This document shows, one piece after another, positions 6,298-13,336 of a stretch of 14,991 nt of DNA. Each line of letters starts with the position of its first letter. The stretch's first letter is position 1. The notes under the pieces were generated by a model, which saw only the letters and a program-made list of their open reading frames with translations, was not told the origin of the DNA and searched no databases. A program made the translations under genes and the position numbers. This DNA is from Thermoleophilia bacterium (GTDB taxonomy: Bacteria; Actinomycetota; Thermoleophilia; Gaiellales; SKUG01). The stretch is from NCBI GenBank assembly GCA_025964465.1, contig JAOPYS010000287.1:1-14991 (forward strand), read 5' to 3'.

Positions 6298-7381
6298 CGG
6301 CGCCGCGCCCTCGGGCCGGCAGCTGCACCACCACGCGCATCCCGCCCCCGTCACGTGCCGCGATGGTGAGCAGGCCGTCGTGCGCCTCGGCCACGCTGGC
6401 CACGATCGCCAGGCCGAGCCCCACACCGCTGTCGTGCCCCCGCACCCGACCGGCGCCGCGCTGGAACGGCTCGGTCAGGGTGGCGACGAGCCCGGGCGCG
6501 AGCTCGGCGCCCGTGTTCTCCACGGTGAGGGTCACCAGGTCCTCCGAGGCGCCGGTCTCGATGCGGACCCGTCCCCCGGACGACTGGTTGTGGACGATCG
6601 CGTTGTGCACGAGGTTCGTGGCGAGCTGAAGCAGCAGCGCCCGTGACCCGATCGTCGGGGCCGCCTCACCCGAGGACGTGAGCTGGATGCCGCGCTCCTC
6701 CGCCATCGGCAGGTACGTCTCGACGGCCTGCTCCGCCAGCAGCGACAGGTCGACCGCCTCTCGCGCGAACGAACGACGCTCGGCCCGGCTCAGCAGCAGC
6801 ATCGCCTCGGTGAGGTCGATCGCCCGGCCGTTCATCGCCTCGAGCTGCTCGATCAGCAGCGGCGTGCTGCGCTCCGGGTCGGACCGCGCGACCTCGAGCA
6901 GGGTCTTGGTCGTGGCGAGCGGCGTGCGCAGCTCGTGCGAGACGTTCGCCGCGAAGCGCCCCTGCTCCGCCACGTGTGCCTCCAGGCGCCCGAGCATGGC
7001 GTCGAAGGCGTCGGCGAGTTCGCGGAACTCGTCGTTGCGACCCTCGAGCGCGATGCGGTGCGACAAGGAGCCACCGGCCGCCGTGCGCGTCGCCTCGGTG
7101 ATGCGTGTCAGGGGCGCGAGCATCCGCCCCGCGAGCCACCAGCCGCCAGCGAGCCCGAAGGCCAGCAGGCCCGCCAGCGCGACCGCCGCCCGCGGTGCGA
7201 ACTCGCGCAGCAGGTTCGAGCGCACGGGGAACACGCCCGTGTGCAACCTGCTCCCGAGCCGCAGCTCCAGCTGGTCGGGGACGTAGCGCAGCAGGAACAC
7301 CCACACGACGCCCATGAGCAGGGCACCGGCGATCATCAGGAAGCCCGCGTAGCTCAACGTCAGCTTGAGGCGCACGCTCAT
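6290..7381 (-). CDS. two-component sensor histidine kinase
   Basis: This encodes a 363-residue membrane kinase. Helix 1 spans about residues 10-32 and helix 2 about 64-86. The extracytoplasmic loop between them has only about 30 residues, too small for a full ligand-binding domain, so it may sense within the membrane or through a partner protein. HAMP follows at about 88-140. The HisKA box has the phospho-accepting His149 in SHELRTPL. The ATPase domain has the N box NLVHNAIVHN (256-265), ENTG (288-291) and DSGVGLGLAIV (317-327). The ATG at 7381 lies 10 nt after the regulator's stop; an in-frame GTG at 7399 overlapping that stop is an alternative start. It is co-transcribed with the regulator and faces away from the carboxypeptidase/ABC operon, its probable target. 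Confidence 0.93.
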   Translation of the reverse strand: MSVRLKLTLSYAGFLMIAGALLMGVVWVFLLRYVPDQLELRLGSRLHTGVFPVRSNLLREFAPRAAVALAGLLAFGLAGGWWLAGRMLAPLTRITEATRTAAGGSLSHRIALEGRNDEFRELADAFDAMLGRLEAHVAEQGRFAANVSHELRTPLATTKTLLEVARSDPERSTPLLIEQLEAMNGRAIDLTEAMLLLSRAERRSFAREAVDLSLLAEQAVETYLPMAEERGIQLTSSGEAAPTIGSRALLLQLATNLVHNAIVHNQSSGGRVRIETGASEDLVTLTVENTGAELAPGLVATLTEPFQRGAGRVRGHDSGVGLGLAIVASVAEAHDGLLTIAARDGGGMRVVVQLPARGRGAVS

Positions 7382-7391
7382 GCCGGCGGGT

Positions 7392-8087
7392 CTAGCCACG
7401 GTGGTCGCTCGATGCGGCGTCCGTGGCCGCGGTGTCGATCCGGTAGCCGACGCCCGGAACCGTCGCGATGATCCACGGCTCACCGAGGCGCTTGCGGAGC
7501 GCAGACACCGTGATGCGCACGGCGTTGGTGAACGGATTCGCGTTCGCGTCCCACCCTCGCTCGAGCAGCTCCTCCGCGCTGATCACCCCGCCCTCCGCGG
7601 CGACGAGCACCTCGAGCACCGCGAACTGCTTGCGTGTCAGCGCGACGAAGTGCCCGTCGCGGAACACCTCGCGACGGAAGGTGTCGATGCGCAGCCCGGC
7701 GAGGTCCTGCACGGGCGGCCGCGCGTGGGCTCGCCTGCGCTGCAGTGCTCGGATGCGCAGCACGAGCTCCTGCATGTCGAACGGCTTCGTGAGGTAGTCG
7801 TCGGCGCCGAGCCCGAACCCGGAGGCCTTGTCGTCGAGGCGGTCGGCGGCGGTCAGCATCAGGATCGGCGTACCGCTGCCGGAGGCGACGATGGTGCGCG
7901 CCACCTCGTCGCCGGAGGGGCCGGGGATGTCGCGATCGAGCACCGCCACGTCGTAGGAGTTGGTGCCCAGCAGCGCGAGCGCGGCATCGCCGTCACCCGC
8001 GATGTCAGTCGCGATCGCCTCCAGGCGCAGCCCGCGTTGGATGGCCTGTGCCAGGTAGGGCTCATCCTCGACGACGAGTACTCGCAT
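7392..8087 (-). CDS. OmpR/PhoB-family response regulator
   Basis: This encodes a 231-residue regulator. The receiver domain (1-118) has the acidic pocket Glu7-Asp8, phospho-acceptor Asp51 in VLDRDIPGPSGDE, Thr79 and Lys101 in LTKPFD. The winged-helix DNA-binding domain (about 128-218) has LTRKQFAVLEVLVAAEGGVIS, a recognition helix in NAVRITVSALRKRLG and the wing VPGVGYRID. It is followed by the cognate kinase gene. A start at 8087 gives the standard MRVLVVEDEP beginning. An ATG 9 nt upstream (8096) is also possible, but a TACGAT element (8095-8100, minus strand) would then fall within the coding region. That element would put transcription start at or beside the 8087 ATG, so the message may be leaderless. 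The divergent intergenic region holds a palindrome suited to this regulator. Confidence 0.94.
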   Translation of the reverse strand: MRVLVVEDEPYLAQAIQRGLRLEAIATDIAGDGDAALALLGTNSYDVAVLDRDIPGPSGDEVARTIVASGSGTPILMLTAADRLDDKASGFGLGADDYLTKPFDMQELVLRIRALQRRRAHARPPVQDLAGLRIDTFRREVFRDGHFVALTRKQFAVLEVLVAAEGGVISAEELLERGWDANANPFTNAVRITVSALRKRLGEPWIIATVPGVGYRIDTAATDAASSDHRG

Positions 8088-8109
8088 GCTGCCCATCGTA
8101 CTGGGCGCG

Positions 8110-8143
8110 GCGTATCGTCCGCGTATGGAAAAACCCATACGCG
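8110..8143. promoter_or_regulatory. candidate response-regulator binding site in the divergent intergenic region
   Basis: CGCGTATGG (8120-8128) and CCATACGCG (8135-8143) form a perfect 9-bp inverted repeat around AAAAAC. A further GCGTAT copy begins at 8110, 11 bp before the copy at 8121, which is the tandem half-site spacing typical of OmpR/PhoB regulators. It lies between the regulator start (8087) and the carboxypeptidase start (8176), so it can serve both directions. Confidence 0.6.
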
Positions 8144-8175
8144 CCGGGAACACGCCCCTCGGTTGACTGGGAACC

Positions 8176-8859
8176 ATGAACCGGCGTCGACCAGCGCGAA
8201 GGAACGTCCGAACCGCTCGGACCAGCAGGGCTCGTGCAGCCGTGCTGCTCGCAGTCGCGGTGCTGGGCACGGCAGCGCTCGTGCACGGGTGGCGGGGTTC
8301 ACCACGCGCCCCGCGGAATGGTACCGCGGCACTGGCGGCGACGCCCGCGTCGCCGGACGGTCGGCGCCCACCCCTGCAGGGAGCGCCGAGCACGACCAGC
8401 GCGTCGGGGCCGTCGGCAGGAGCCGTGGCGAAGGGGACCTCCGTGTTCGACGACGAGACCCCGGGCGTCGCGAGGCTCGAGCCGTGGCTGCTGGCCGCGA
8501 TCCGCAGGGCAGCGGATGATGCCGCCCACGACGGCGTCCAGTTCGAGGTGGCGAGCGGATGGCGCTCGCCCGCCTACCAGCAGCGCCTCCTCGACGAGGC
8601 GGTTGCGCAGTACGGCTCGAGGGCCGAAGCCGCCCGCTGGGTGGCTCCGCCCGACCGGTCGGCCCACGTCTCCGGTGACGCGGTGGACATCGAGCCAGCG
8701 GCGGCCACCGACTGGCTGTCGCTGCACGGCTCGCAGTACGGCCTGTGCCAGACCTACGCCAACGAGCGGTGGCACTACGAGTTCCGACCCCGAGCCGTCG
8801 AAGACGGCTGCCCCGAGCCCTACGACGACCCGACACACGACCCGAGGATGCACGGATGA
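8176..8859 (+). CDS. M15-family (VanY-like) D-alanyl-D-alanine carboxypeptidase, membrane anchored
   Basis: This encodes a 227-residue enzyme with a very basic N-terminus (RRRPARR), a hydrophobic segment at about 20-38 that serves as anchor or signal, then a Pro/Ser/Gly-rich linker to about 95. The peptidase M15B domain follows: VASGWRSPAYQQRLLDE (125-141), zinc ligands His164 and Asp171 in SAHVSGDAVDI, and catalytic Glu197 with zinc ligand His200 in ANERWHYEF. All active-site residues are present. The predicted reaction is removal of the terminal D-Ala from peptidoglycan stem peptides outside the membrane. VanY homologues can give partial glycopeptide tolerance, but no vanHAX genes are here, so a wall-editing role is more likely. 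It is the first gene of a five-gene overlapping operon. Upstream Shine-Dalgarno similarity is weak. Confidence 0.93.
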   Translation: MNRRRPARRNVRTARTSRARAAVLLAVAVLGTAALVHGWRGSPRAPRNGTAALAATPASPDGRRPPLQGAPSTTSASGPSAGAVAKGTSVFDDETPGVARLEPWLLAAIRRAADDAAHDGVQFEVASGWRSPAYQQRLLDEAVAQYGSRAEAARWVAPPDRSAHVSGDAVDIEPAAATDWLSLHGSQYGLCQTYANERWHYEFRPRAVEDGCPEPYDDPTHDPRMHG

Positions 8860-9386
8860 CCGACGCCCGAACCCACCGAACCGCAGCACTGCTCCTCCTC
8901 CTCCTCCTCACCAGCCTCGCACTGGCGGGATGTTCCGGCGAGCCGTCGCGGGAGGCGGGTGACCCTGGCGACGCCGGCCAACCGAAGGCCGCCGAGACGC
9001 AGGAACAGGGCGTGAAGTTCGCCGACTGCGTGCGCAGCCACGGCGTGGGCGACTTCCCCGACCCGGGCCCCTCGGGTGACTTCGACTACGGCGTCAGTGT
9101 CAGCCCGGAGGTGTGGACCGCGGCCGTCTCGGCGTGCAAGGACCTGCAGCCACCCGGGACGCTCAGCTCGAAGCGCTCGCAGCGGCAGCAGCGCGAGTCG
9201 CTCGGCTTCGCCAACTGCATGCGGAGCAACGGCGTGAAGGACTTTCCCGACCCGGTGAACGGAGACCCGGTCATCGACACCAACAAGATCCCGTCGTCCA
9301 ATCGGCCGGGTGGCATGGACATCCTCAACGCGGCGATCGCGACGTGTCGGACCCAGCTCGACGAGACGATCGCGGCGCAGTCATGA
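8856..9386 (+). CDS. lipoprotein with two Cys-containing FA-C-RS-GV-DFPDP repeats, function unknown
   Basis: This encodes a 176-residue predicted lipoprotein. A leucine-rich signal (seven Leu in a row at 12-18) ends in the lipobox LALAGC, with lipidated Cys26, followed by a Gly/Asp/Glu-rich linker. The mature part contains an internal duplication. Unit 1 has KFADCVRSHGVGDFPDP (54-70, Cys58) and later AAVSAC (Cys94). Unit 2 has GFANCMRSNGVKDFPDP (117-133, Cys121) and later AAIATC (Cys164). Each unit thus has a motif Cys and a second Cys about 36-43 residues on, which could form one disulfide per unit. Proteins with this motif recur beside ABC efflux genes in actinobacteria (from memory), but I know of no assigned function. 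ATG at 8856 overlaps the preceding stop by 4 bases, and GAGG at 8844-8847 fits it. Confidence 0.9.
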   Translation: MTDARTHRTAALLLLLLLTSLALAGCSGEPSREAGDPGDAGQPKAAETQEQGVKFADCVRSHGVGDFPDPGPSGDFDYGVSVSPEVWTAAVSACKDLQPPGTLSSKRSQRQQRESLGFANCMRSNGVKDFPDPVNGDPVIDTNKIPSSNRPGGMDILNAAIATCRTQLDETIAAQS

Positions 9387-10483
9387 GGCCCCGCACCGTC
9401 GTGCTCACGTGCAGCGCCGCCCTGGCGGTCGTCGCCCTCGCCGGCGCCGGCCTTGCCGCGTCCGGAAGCGATGACACCCGTTCCGGGGCGACGGCCATCC
9501 CGACGTCGACGGCCGTGGTCGAACGCGGTGACCTGGCGGATGCCGTGTCGGCAACCGGCACGCTCGCGTACGGGGCGCAGGCGGACGGGTCGCCCCCGGT
9601 GGCGATCAACAACGCGAGCGGAACCTTCACCGCGCTCCCCCACCCGGGCGAGGAGATCCCCTGCGGCGGCGTGCTGTACCGCGTGGACGATCGACCCATC
9701 CTGCTCGTGTGCGGCACGGTTCCGGTCTACCGTGCCCTCGCGACCGGGGCGGCAGGTCGCGACGTTCGCCAGCTCAACCGGAACCTGCACAGGCTGCGCC
9801 TCGACCGAGCCGCGGGCGTGCGCATCGACGAGCGCAGCGCAACCTTCACCCTCGGGACGCGCCGGGCGCTCGAGCGACTGCAACGCGCGCGAGGCCTCGC
9901 GGCCACGGGGCGGCTCACGGCGGCGACGTCCGTGGTGCTGCCGGGGGCCGCGCGCATCGCGCAGGTCTCCGCCACGCTGGGGGGTCCGGCACGCCCCGGC
10001 ACACCCATCGCCACGGCGACGACCACCCAGCTGGTCGTGCGCGTCAGCCTCGAATCGACGCAGCGCGGCGACGTGCGGGTGGGCGCCCGCACCCGGGTCA
10101 CGCTGCCGGACAACTCGGTGGCGACGGGCAAGGTGGTGCGGATCGGCACCGTCGCCTCGGCTCCGGACGGGCAGGCCGACGCGCCCGCCGACACGTCGGT
10201 GCCGGCATTCGTCGCACTCGATGATGCCGCGGCGTCGAAGGGATTCGACGCCGGGCCCGTGCAGGTGGAGATCGCTGCGACGGGGGTGAAGGATGTGTTG
10301 AGCGTGCCGGTCGCGGCGGTGGTCGGGAAGTCCGGCGGCGGCTACGGCGTCGAACTCGTCCGCAGGGGTGGCGAGCGCACGCTCGTCGCCGTGCAGCTCG
10401 GCCAGTTCGACACCGCGGCAGGCCGCGTCCAGGTCGCTGGCAACCTCGACGAGGGCGACCACGTGGTCGTGCCCGCGCCATGA
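9383..10483 (+). CDS. efflux adaptor (HlyD/MacA-like) with peptidoglycan-binding domain
   Basis: This encodes a 366-residue secreted or membrane-anchored protein with an N-terminal hydrophobic segment (about 5-27). Residues 41-80 resemble the first part of a membrane-fusion protein (TSTAVVERGDLADAVSATGT). A PG_binding_1-like domain is inserted at about 124-180 (GRDVRQLNRNLHRLRL and TFTLGTRRALERLQRARGL). Beta-rich adaptor domains follow (LVVRVSLESTQRGDVRVGAR at 217-236, VLSVPVAAVVGKSGGGYGVE at 305-324, and the C-terminal LDEGDHVVVPAP). Adaptors of this kind link a MacB-type transporter to the wall; lacking an outer membrane, the cell may use the inserted domain to hold the adaptor on peptidoglycan. 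ATG at 9383 overlaps the lipoprotein stop by 4 bases; an in-frame upstream extension lies wholly inside the lipoprotein gene and is rejected. Confidence 0.9.
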   Translation: MRPRTVVLTCSAALAVVALAGAGLAASGSDDTRSGATAIPTSTAVVERGDLADAVSATGTLAYGAQADGSPPVAINNASGTFTALPHPGEEIPCGGVLYRVDDRPILLVCGTVPVYRALATGAAGRDVRQLNRNLHRLRLDRAAGVRIDERSATFTLGTRRALERLQRARGLAATGRLTAATSVVLPGAARIAQVSATLGGPARPGTPIATATTTQLVVRVSLESTQRGDVRVGARTRVTLPDNSVATGKVVRIGTVASAPDGQADAPADTSVPAFVALDDAAASKGFDAGPVQVEIAATGVKDVLSVPVAAVVGKSGGGYGVELVRRGGERTLVAVQLGQFDTAAGRVQVAGNLDEGDHVVVPAP

Positions 10484-11178
10484 ACGGGGACATCGTGCTC
10501 CAGCTCGACCACGTGGCGAAGGTCTACGGCGAGGACCCGCCCGTGCACGCGTTGCGCGACGTGTCGTTCTCCGTCCGGCGCGGGGAGCTCGCGGCGATCG
10601 TCGGCCCCTCCGGATCAGGCAAGTCCACGCTGCTGCACATCATCGGGACGCTCGACCGACCCACGAGCGGCGTCGTGCGGATCCGGGGCGTCGATGCGGC
10701 CGGGCTCAGCGACGCAGAGCTGTCGCACCTGCGCGCCGGGCAGATCGGCTTCGTGTTCCAGCAGTTCTTCCTGGCCGAGCACGCCACCGTCCACGAGAAC
10801 GTCGCGGACGGGCTGCTCTACGCCGGGGTCGGCGCGGCGGAGCGCAACCGCCTGGCGCACGAGGCCCTCGACCGCGTGGGGCTCACCGACCGCGCGAGCT
10901 TCCGGCCGTCCAAGCTCTCCGGCGGGCAGCGCCAGCGCGTCGCGATCGCTCGAGCGTTGGTCGGTGACCCGGCGATCGTCCTCGCCGACGAACCCACCGG
11001 CAATCTCGACAGCACCACGGGAGCGTCGATCATGGAGCTCATCCACGAGCTCAACGCAGGCGGCGCGACCATCCTGATGATCACCCACGACGCCGACCTC
11101 GCAGCGCAGCTCCCCCGCCAGATCCGCGTGCTGGACGGCCAGGTCGTCTCGGACGTCACCCGGGCGGCCGCATCGTGA
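10480..11178 (+). CDS. MacB/LolD-type ABC transporter ATP-binding protein
   Basis: This encodes a 232-residue ATPase subunit. Walker A is GPSGSGKST (42-50), the Q-loop is in GFVFQQFFLAEHATV, the ABC signature is LSGGQ (146-150, continuing QRQRVAIARAL), Walker B is IVLADEPTGNLD (Asp170-Glu171), and the switch His is in MITHD. Sequence and length match the LolD/MacB/FtsE-like subfamily that couples to four-helix permeases and drives mechanotransmission rather than classical transmembrane transport. It overlaps the adaptor gene before it (10480-10483, ATGA) and the permease gene after it (11175-11178, GTGA), so the three subunits are probably made in balanced amounts. Confidence 0.96.
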   Translation: MNGDIVLQLDHVAKVYGEDPPVHALRDVSFSVRRGELAAIVGPSGSGKSTLLHIIGTLDRPTSGVVRIRGVDAAGLSDAELSHLRAGQIGFVFQQFFLAEHATVHENVADGLLYAGVGAAERNRLAHEALDRVGLTDRASFRPSKLSGGQRQRVAIARALVGDPAIVLADEPTGNLDSTTGASIMELIHELNAGGATILMITHDADLAAQLPRQIRVLDGQVVSDVTRAAAS

Positions 11179-12398
11179 GCCCGTCCAGCGGCGTACGCCT
11201 GCACTGGCGGGACGGGCTGCGCATCGCGAGCGTCGGCCTGCGTGCCCGCCCGATGCGAGCGGCGCTCTCCGCGCTCGGCATCGCGATCGGCACGGCCGCG
11301 ATCGTCGGAGTGCTGGGGCTCTCAGCCTCGTCGCAGGCGGGCCTGCTCGCCCAGATCGACCGTCTGGGAACCAACCTGCTCACGGTCGAGGGCGGCACGC
11401 GCATCACGGGTGGCGACGCGCACCTCCCCCGTGAGGCAGCCGCACGGATCGAGCACCTTGAACAGGTCGCGCAAGTCGCGCACACCGCGCTGCTCAGACG
11501 CGACCGCGTCTACCGCAGCCGCCTGACGCCCGTGACCAACACGGGCGGCCTGCAGGTGCGCGCCGCGAGCGCCAACCTCCTGACGGTGCTCGGCACGGGG
11601 CTGGCCCGTGGCGCCTGGTTGAACGACGGCACCGCGCGCGTGCCGGTCGCGGTGCTCGGGGCCACGGCAGCGAGGCGCCTCGGCATGGATCGCATCCACG
11701 CCGAGCAACGCATCTGGGTCGGCGGACGCTGGTTCCACGTAGCGGGCATCCTGCGGCCGTCGCCCCTGGCGCCTGACACCGACGTCAGCGCACTGGTCGG
11801 GTACCCGGCTGCCAGGGAGTACCTGGGCTACGTGGACGTGCGCGACGCGCAGCTCGGGGGCGCGCCCGGATCGATCTACGTCCGGACTGAGCGGGGCCAC
11901 GAAGCCGCCGTGCAGTCGCTGCTCGCGCGGACCGCCAATCCCCGGTCCCCCTCGGAGGTGGCGGTCAGCCAGCCATCCGACGTGCTCACCGCGCGCGCGG
12001 CCGCGGCCGGCGCCTTCGACAGCCTGTTCCTCGGCCTCGGCATCGTGGCGCTCATCGTCGGCGCCGTCGGCGTCGCCAACATCATGATCATCTCCGTGCT
12101 CGAACGGCGCTCCGAGATCGGCCTGCGCCGCGCGCTCGGTGCCATGCAGCGCCAGATCCGCACGCAGTTCCTCGCGGAGTCGATCCTGCTCGCCGTCATC
12201 GGCGGCGTCGTGGGCGTGCTCTTCGGCATCCTCGCCACCGCCCTGTACGCCACCTCCAAGGGCTGGGCCGTCGTCATCCCCGTCGAGGCCTGGCTGGGCG
12301 GCATCGCCTCCGCCATCCTCATCGGCGCCGTCGCGGGCCTCGTCCCCGCCATCCGCGCCTCCCGCCTGCCACCGACCGAGGCCCTGCGGACCGTGTAG
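11175..12398 (+). CDS. MacB-type ABC transporter permease
   Basis: This encodes a 407-residue permease with the MacB topology. The first helix is near residues 28-48 (ALSALGIAIGTAAIVGVLGL), followed by a large extracytoplasmic MacB_PCD-like domain to about 275. Three C-terminal helices make up the FtsX domain: LFLGLGIVALIVGAVGVANI, then LLAVIGGVVGVLFGILATAL and IASAILIGAVAGLVPAIRAS. The coupling helix sequence SVLERRSEIGLRRALGA, which contacts the ATPase, is well conserved. Substrate is unknown; relatives export antibiotics, peptides or lipids, or act on envelope proteins. The GTG start overlaps the ATPase stop by 4 bases. It is the last gene of the operon and converges on 12416-13222 with a 17-bp gap in which I see no terminator. 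Confidence 0.95.
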   Translation: MSPSSGVRLHWRDGLRIASVGLRARPMRAALSALGIAIGTAAIVGVLGLSASSQAGLLAQIDRLGTNLLTVEGGTRITGGDAHLPREAAARIEHLEQVAQVAHTALLRRDRVYRSRLTPVTNTGGLQVRAASANLLTVLGTGLARGAWLNDGTARVPVAVLGATAARRLGMDRIHAEQRIWVGGRWFHVAGILRPSPLAPDTDVSALVGYPAAREYLGYVDVRDAQLGGAPGSIYVRTERGHEAAVQSLLARTANPRSPSEVAVSQPSDVLTARAAAAGAFDSLFLGLGIVALIVGAVGVANIMIISVLERRSEIGLRRALGAMQRQIRTQFLAESILLAVIGGVVGVLFGILATALYATSKGWAVVIPVEAWLGGIASAILIGAVAGLVPAIRASRLPPTEALRTV

Positions 12399-12415
12399 GG
12401 GACCACCTCAGGAAC

Positions 12416-13222
12416 CTAGAGCGGCAGGACCGCCAGGAACTGCTTGTCCAGGCTCGGCAACGTCGTTGTCGCCGTGTAGTTCGGCTGCGCGCCGTACACG
12501 AGCTTGTACGTCCGAACACCGGGTGTGGCGCGGAAGATCAGCCACGACCCATGCACGACGGTGCCTGAGGTGAGGCCTGGACCGGTTCGACGAACCACGT
12601 TGGTGTCAGCGGTCGAGCGAAGGATCTGGTCGCCGCAGCTCGGCGAGTCCGTGGCCTCGTACAGGAAGACGTCGATCGAGTTGGTCAAGGTGCCCGTTCG
12701 CACGACAGCCTCCGCGTAGACCGCTACCAGGCCTGATGGGCCCACGTCCACCGTCACCGTCGGTGTCACGGAGCCGACATCACACGAGGAGTACTGTGAC
12801 AGTTCGGTGAACCCGGCCGTCGACGTCTGCGGCCTCCCCCCGAACGACGAGGCGTCCCGGCCGTCCACGGTGTCCGAATCGGCGGCCTTCGCCGCGATCC
12901 CGAGGAACCGCGCATCGCTCTGCGCACGGTCGTAGAAGCTCGCCGGGTCGCCTGCGCCGGCGGGTCCTCGGTCACCAGCAGGACCTCGCGTCCCCGGCGC
13001 CCCGGCCGCGCCCTGCAATCCGCGCGGCAACTGACCCGCCTTGAAGTCCGCCTTGAGCAGCGACCCGTTCTTGACGTCCGCGCTGGTCAGGGAGCTGTCC
13101 TTGACGTCTCGCCCCGTGATGACGGCCACCGCATCGGCGGCGTGCGAGGCGCCGCCCATGGCCACGAAGAGCGCAAGGAACGCGATGACGATCGCGAGGT
13201 TGGAGCGGATTGCTCGGTACAC
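12416..13222 (-). CDS. secreted collagen-like repeat protein
   Basis: This encodes a 268-residue exported protein. The signal peptide (residues 1-about 29, AIVIAFLALFVAMGGASHAA) is followed by a repeated segment (GRDVKDSSLTSADVKNGSL, then LKADFKAGQLPRG) and a short collagen-like stretch of Gly-X-Y triplets (GAPGTRGPAGDRGPAGAG). A beta-rich C-terminal part of about 150 residues follows, with two Cys (in YSSCDVGS and SPSCGDQ) that may form a disulfide. This layout is common, often in many copies, in Thermoleophilia; function is unknown, with surface adhesion or coat roles often supposed. The GTG start is supported by GGAGG 6 nt upstream. It converges on the ABC permease gene and is preceded by a small palindrome. 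Confidence 0.88.
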   Translation of the reverse strand: MYRAIRSNLAIVIAFLALFVAMGGASHAADAVAVITGRDVKDSSLTSADVKNGSLLKADFKAGQLPRGLQGAAGAPGTRGPAGDRGPAGAGDPASFYDRAQSDARFLGIAAKAADSDTVDGRDASSFGGRPQTSTAGFTELSQYSSCDVGSVTPTVTVDVGPSGLVAVYAEAVVRTGTLTNSIDVFLYEATDSPSCGDQILRSTADTNVVRRTGPGLTSGTVVHGSWLIFRATPGVRTYKLVYGAQPNYTATTTLPSLDKQFLAVLPL

Positions 13223-13244
13223 GGGGGGCCTCCTCCGCGTCGCA

Positions 13245-13259
13245 CCGAACGGCGTTCGG
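13245..13259. promoter_or_regulatory. short palindrome upstream of the collagen-like gene
   Basis: CCGAAC (13245-13250) and GTTCGG (13254-13259) form a 6-bp inverted repeat around GGC, 22 bp upstream of the GTG start. It could be an operator or a 5' leader hairpin. Nothing identifies a binding protein, and short palindromes arise easily at this GC content. Confidence 0.3.
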
Positions 13260-13336
13260 CACGACCAGCAGTTCGATGGGACGACGATCCTACGTGACGC
13301 CCCCTCCGCTGCGCGCCGTCGGCCGGTCCGCAGGGC

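Noticed and set aside
6290..8393. VanRS-type glycopeptide resistance cluster
   Set aside because: A VanY-like enzyme beside a two-component system suggests it, but no vanH, vanA/B ligase or vanX gene is present and the operon continues into a MacB-type transporter.
9086..10462. Long minus-strand open frame of 458 codons opposite the lipoprotein and adaptor genes
   Set aside because: It is Arg/His/Gly-rich without family resemblance and lies wholly opposite well-supported genes; at this GC content antisense frames stay open by chance.
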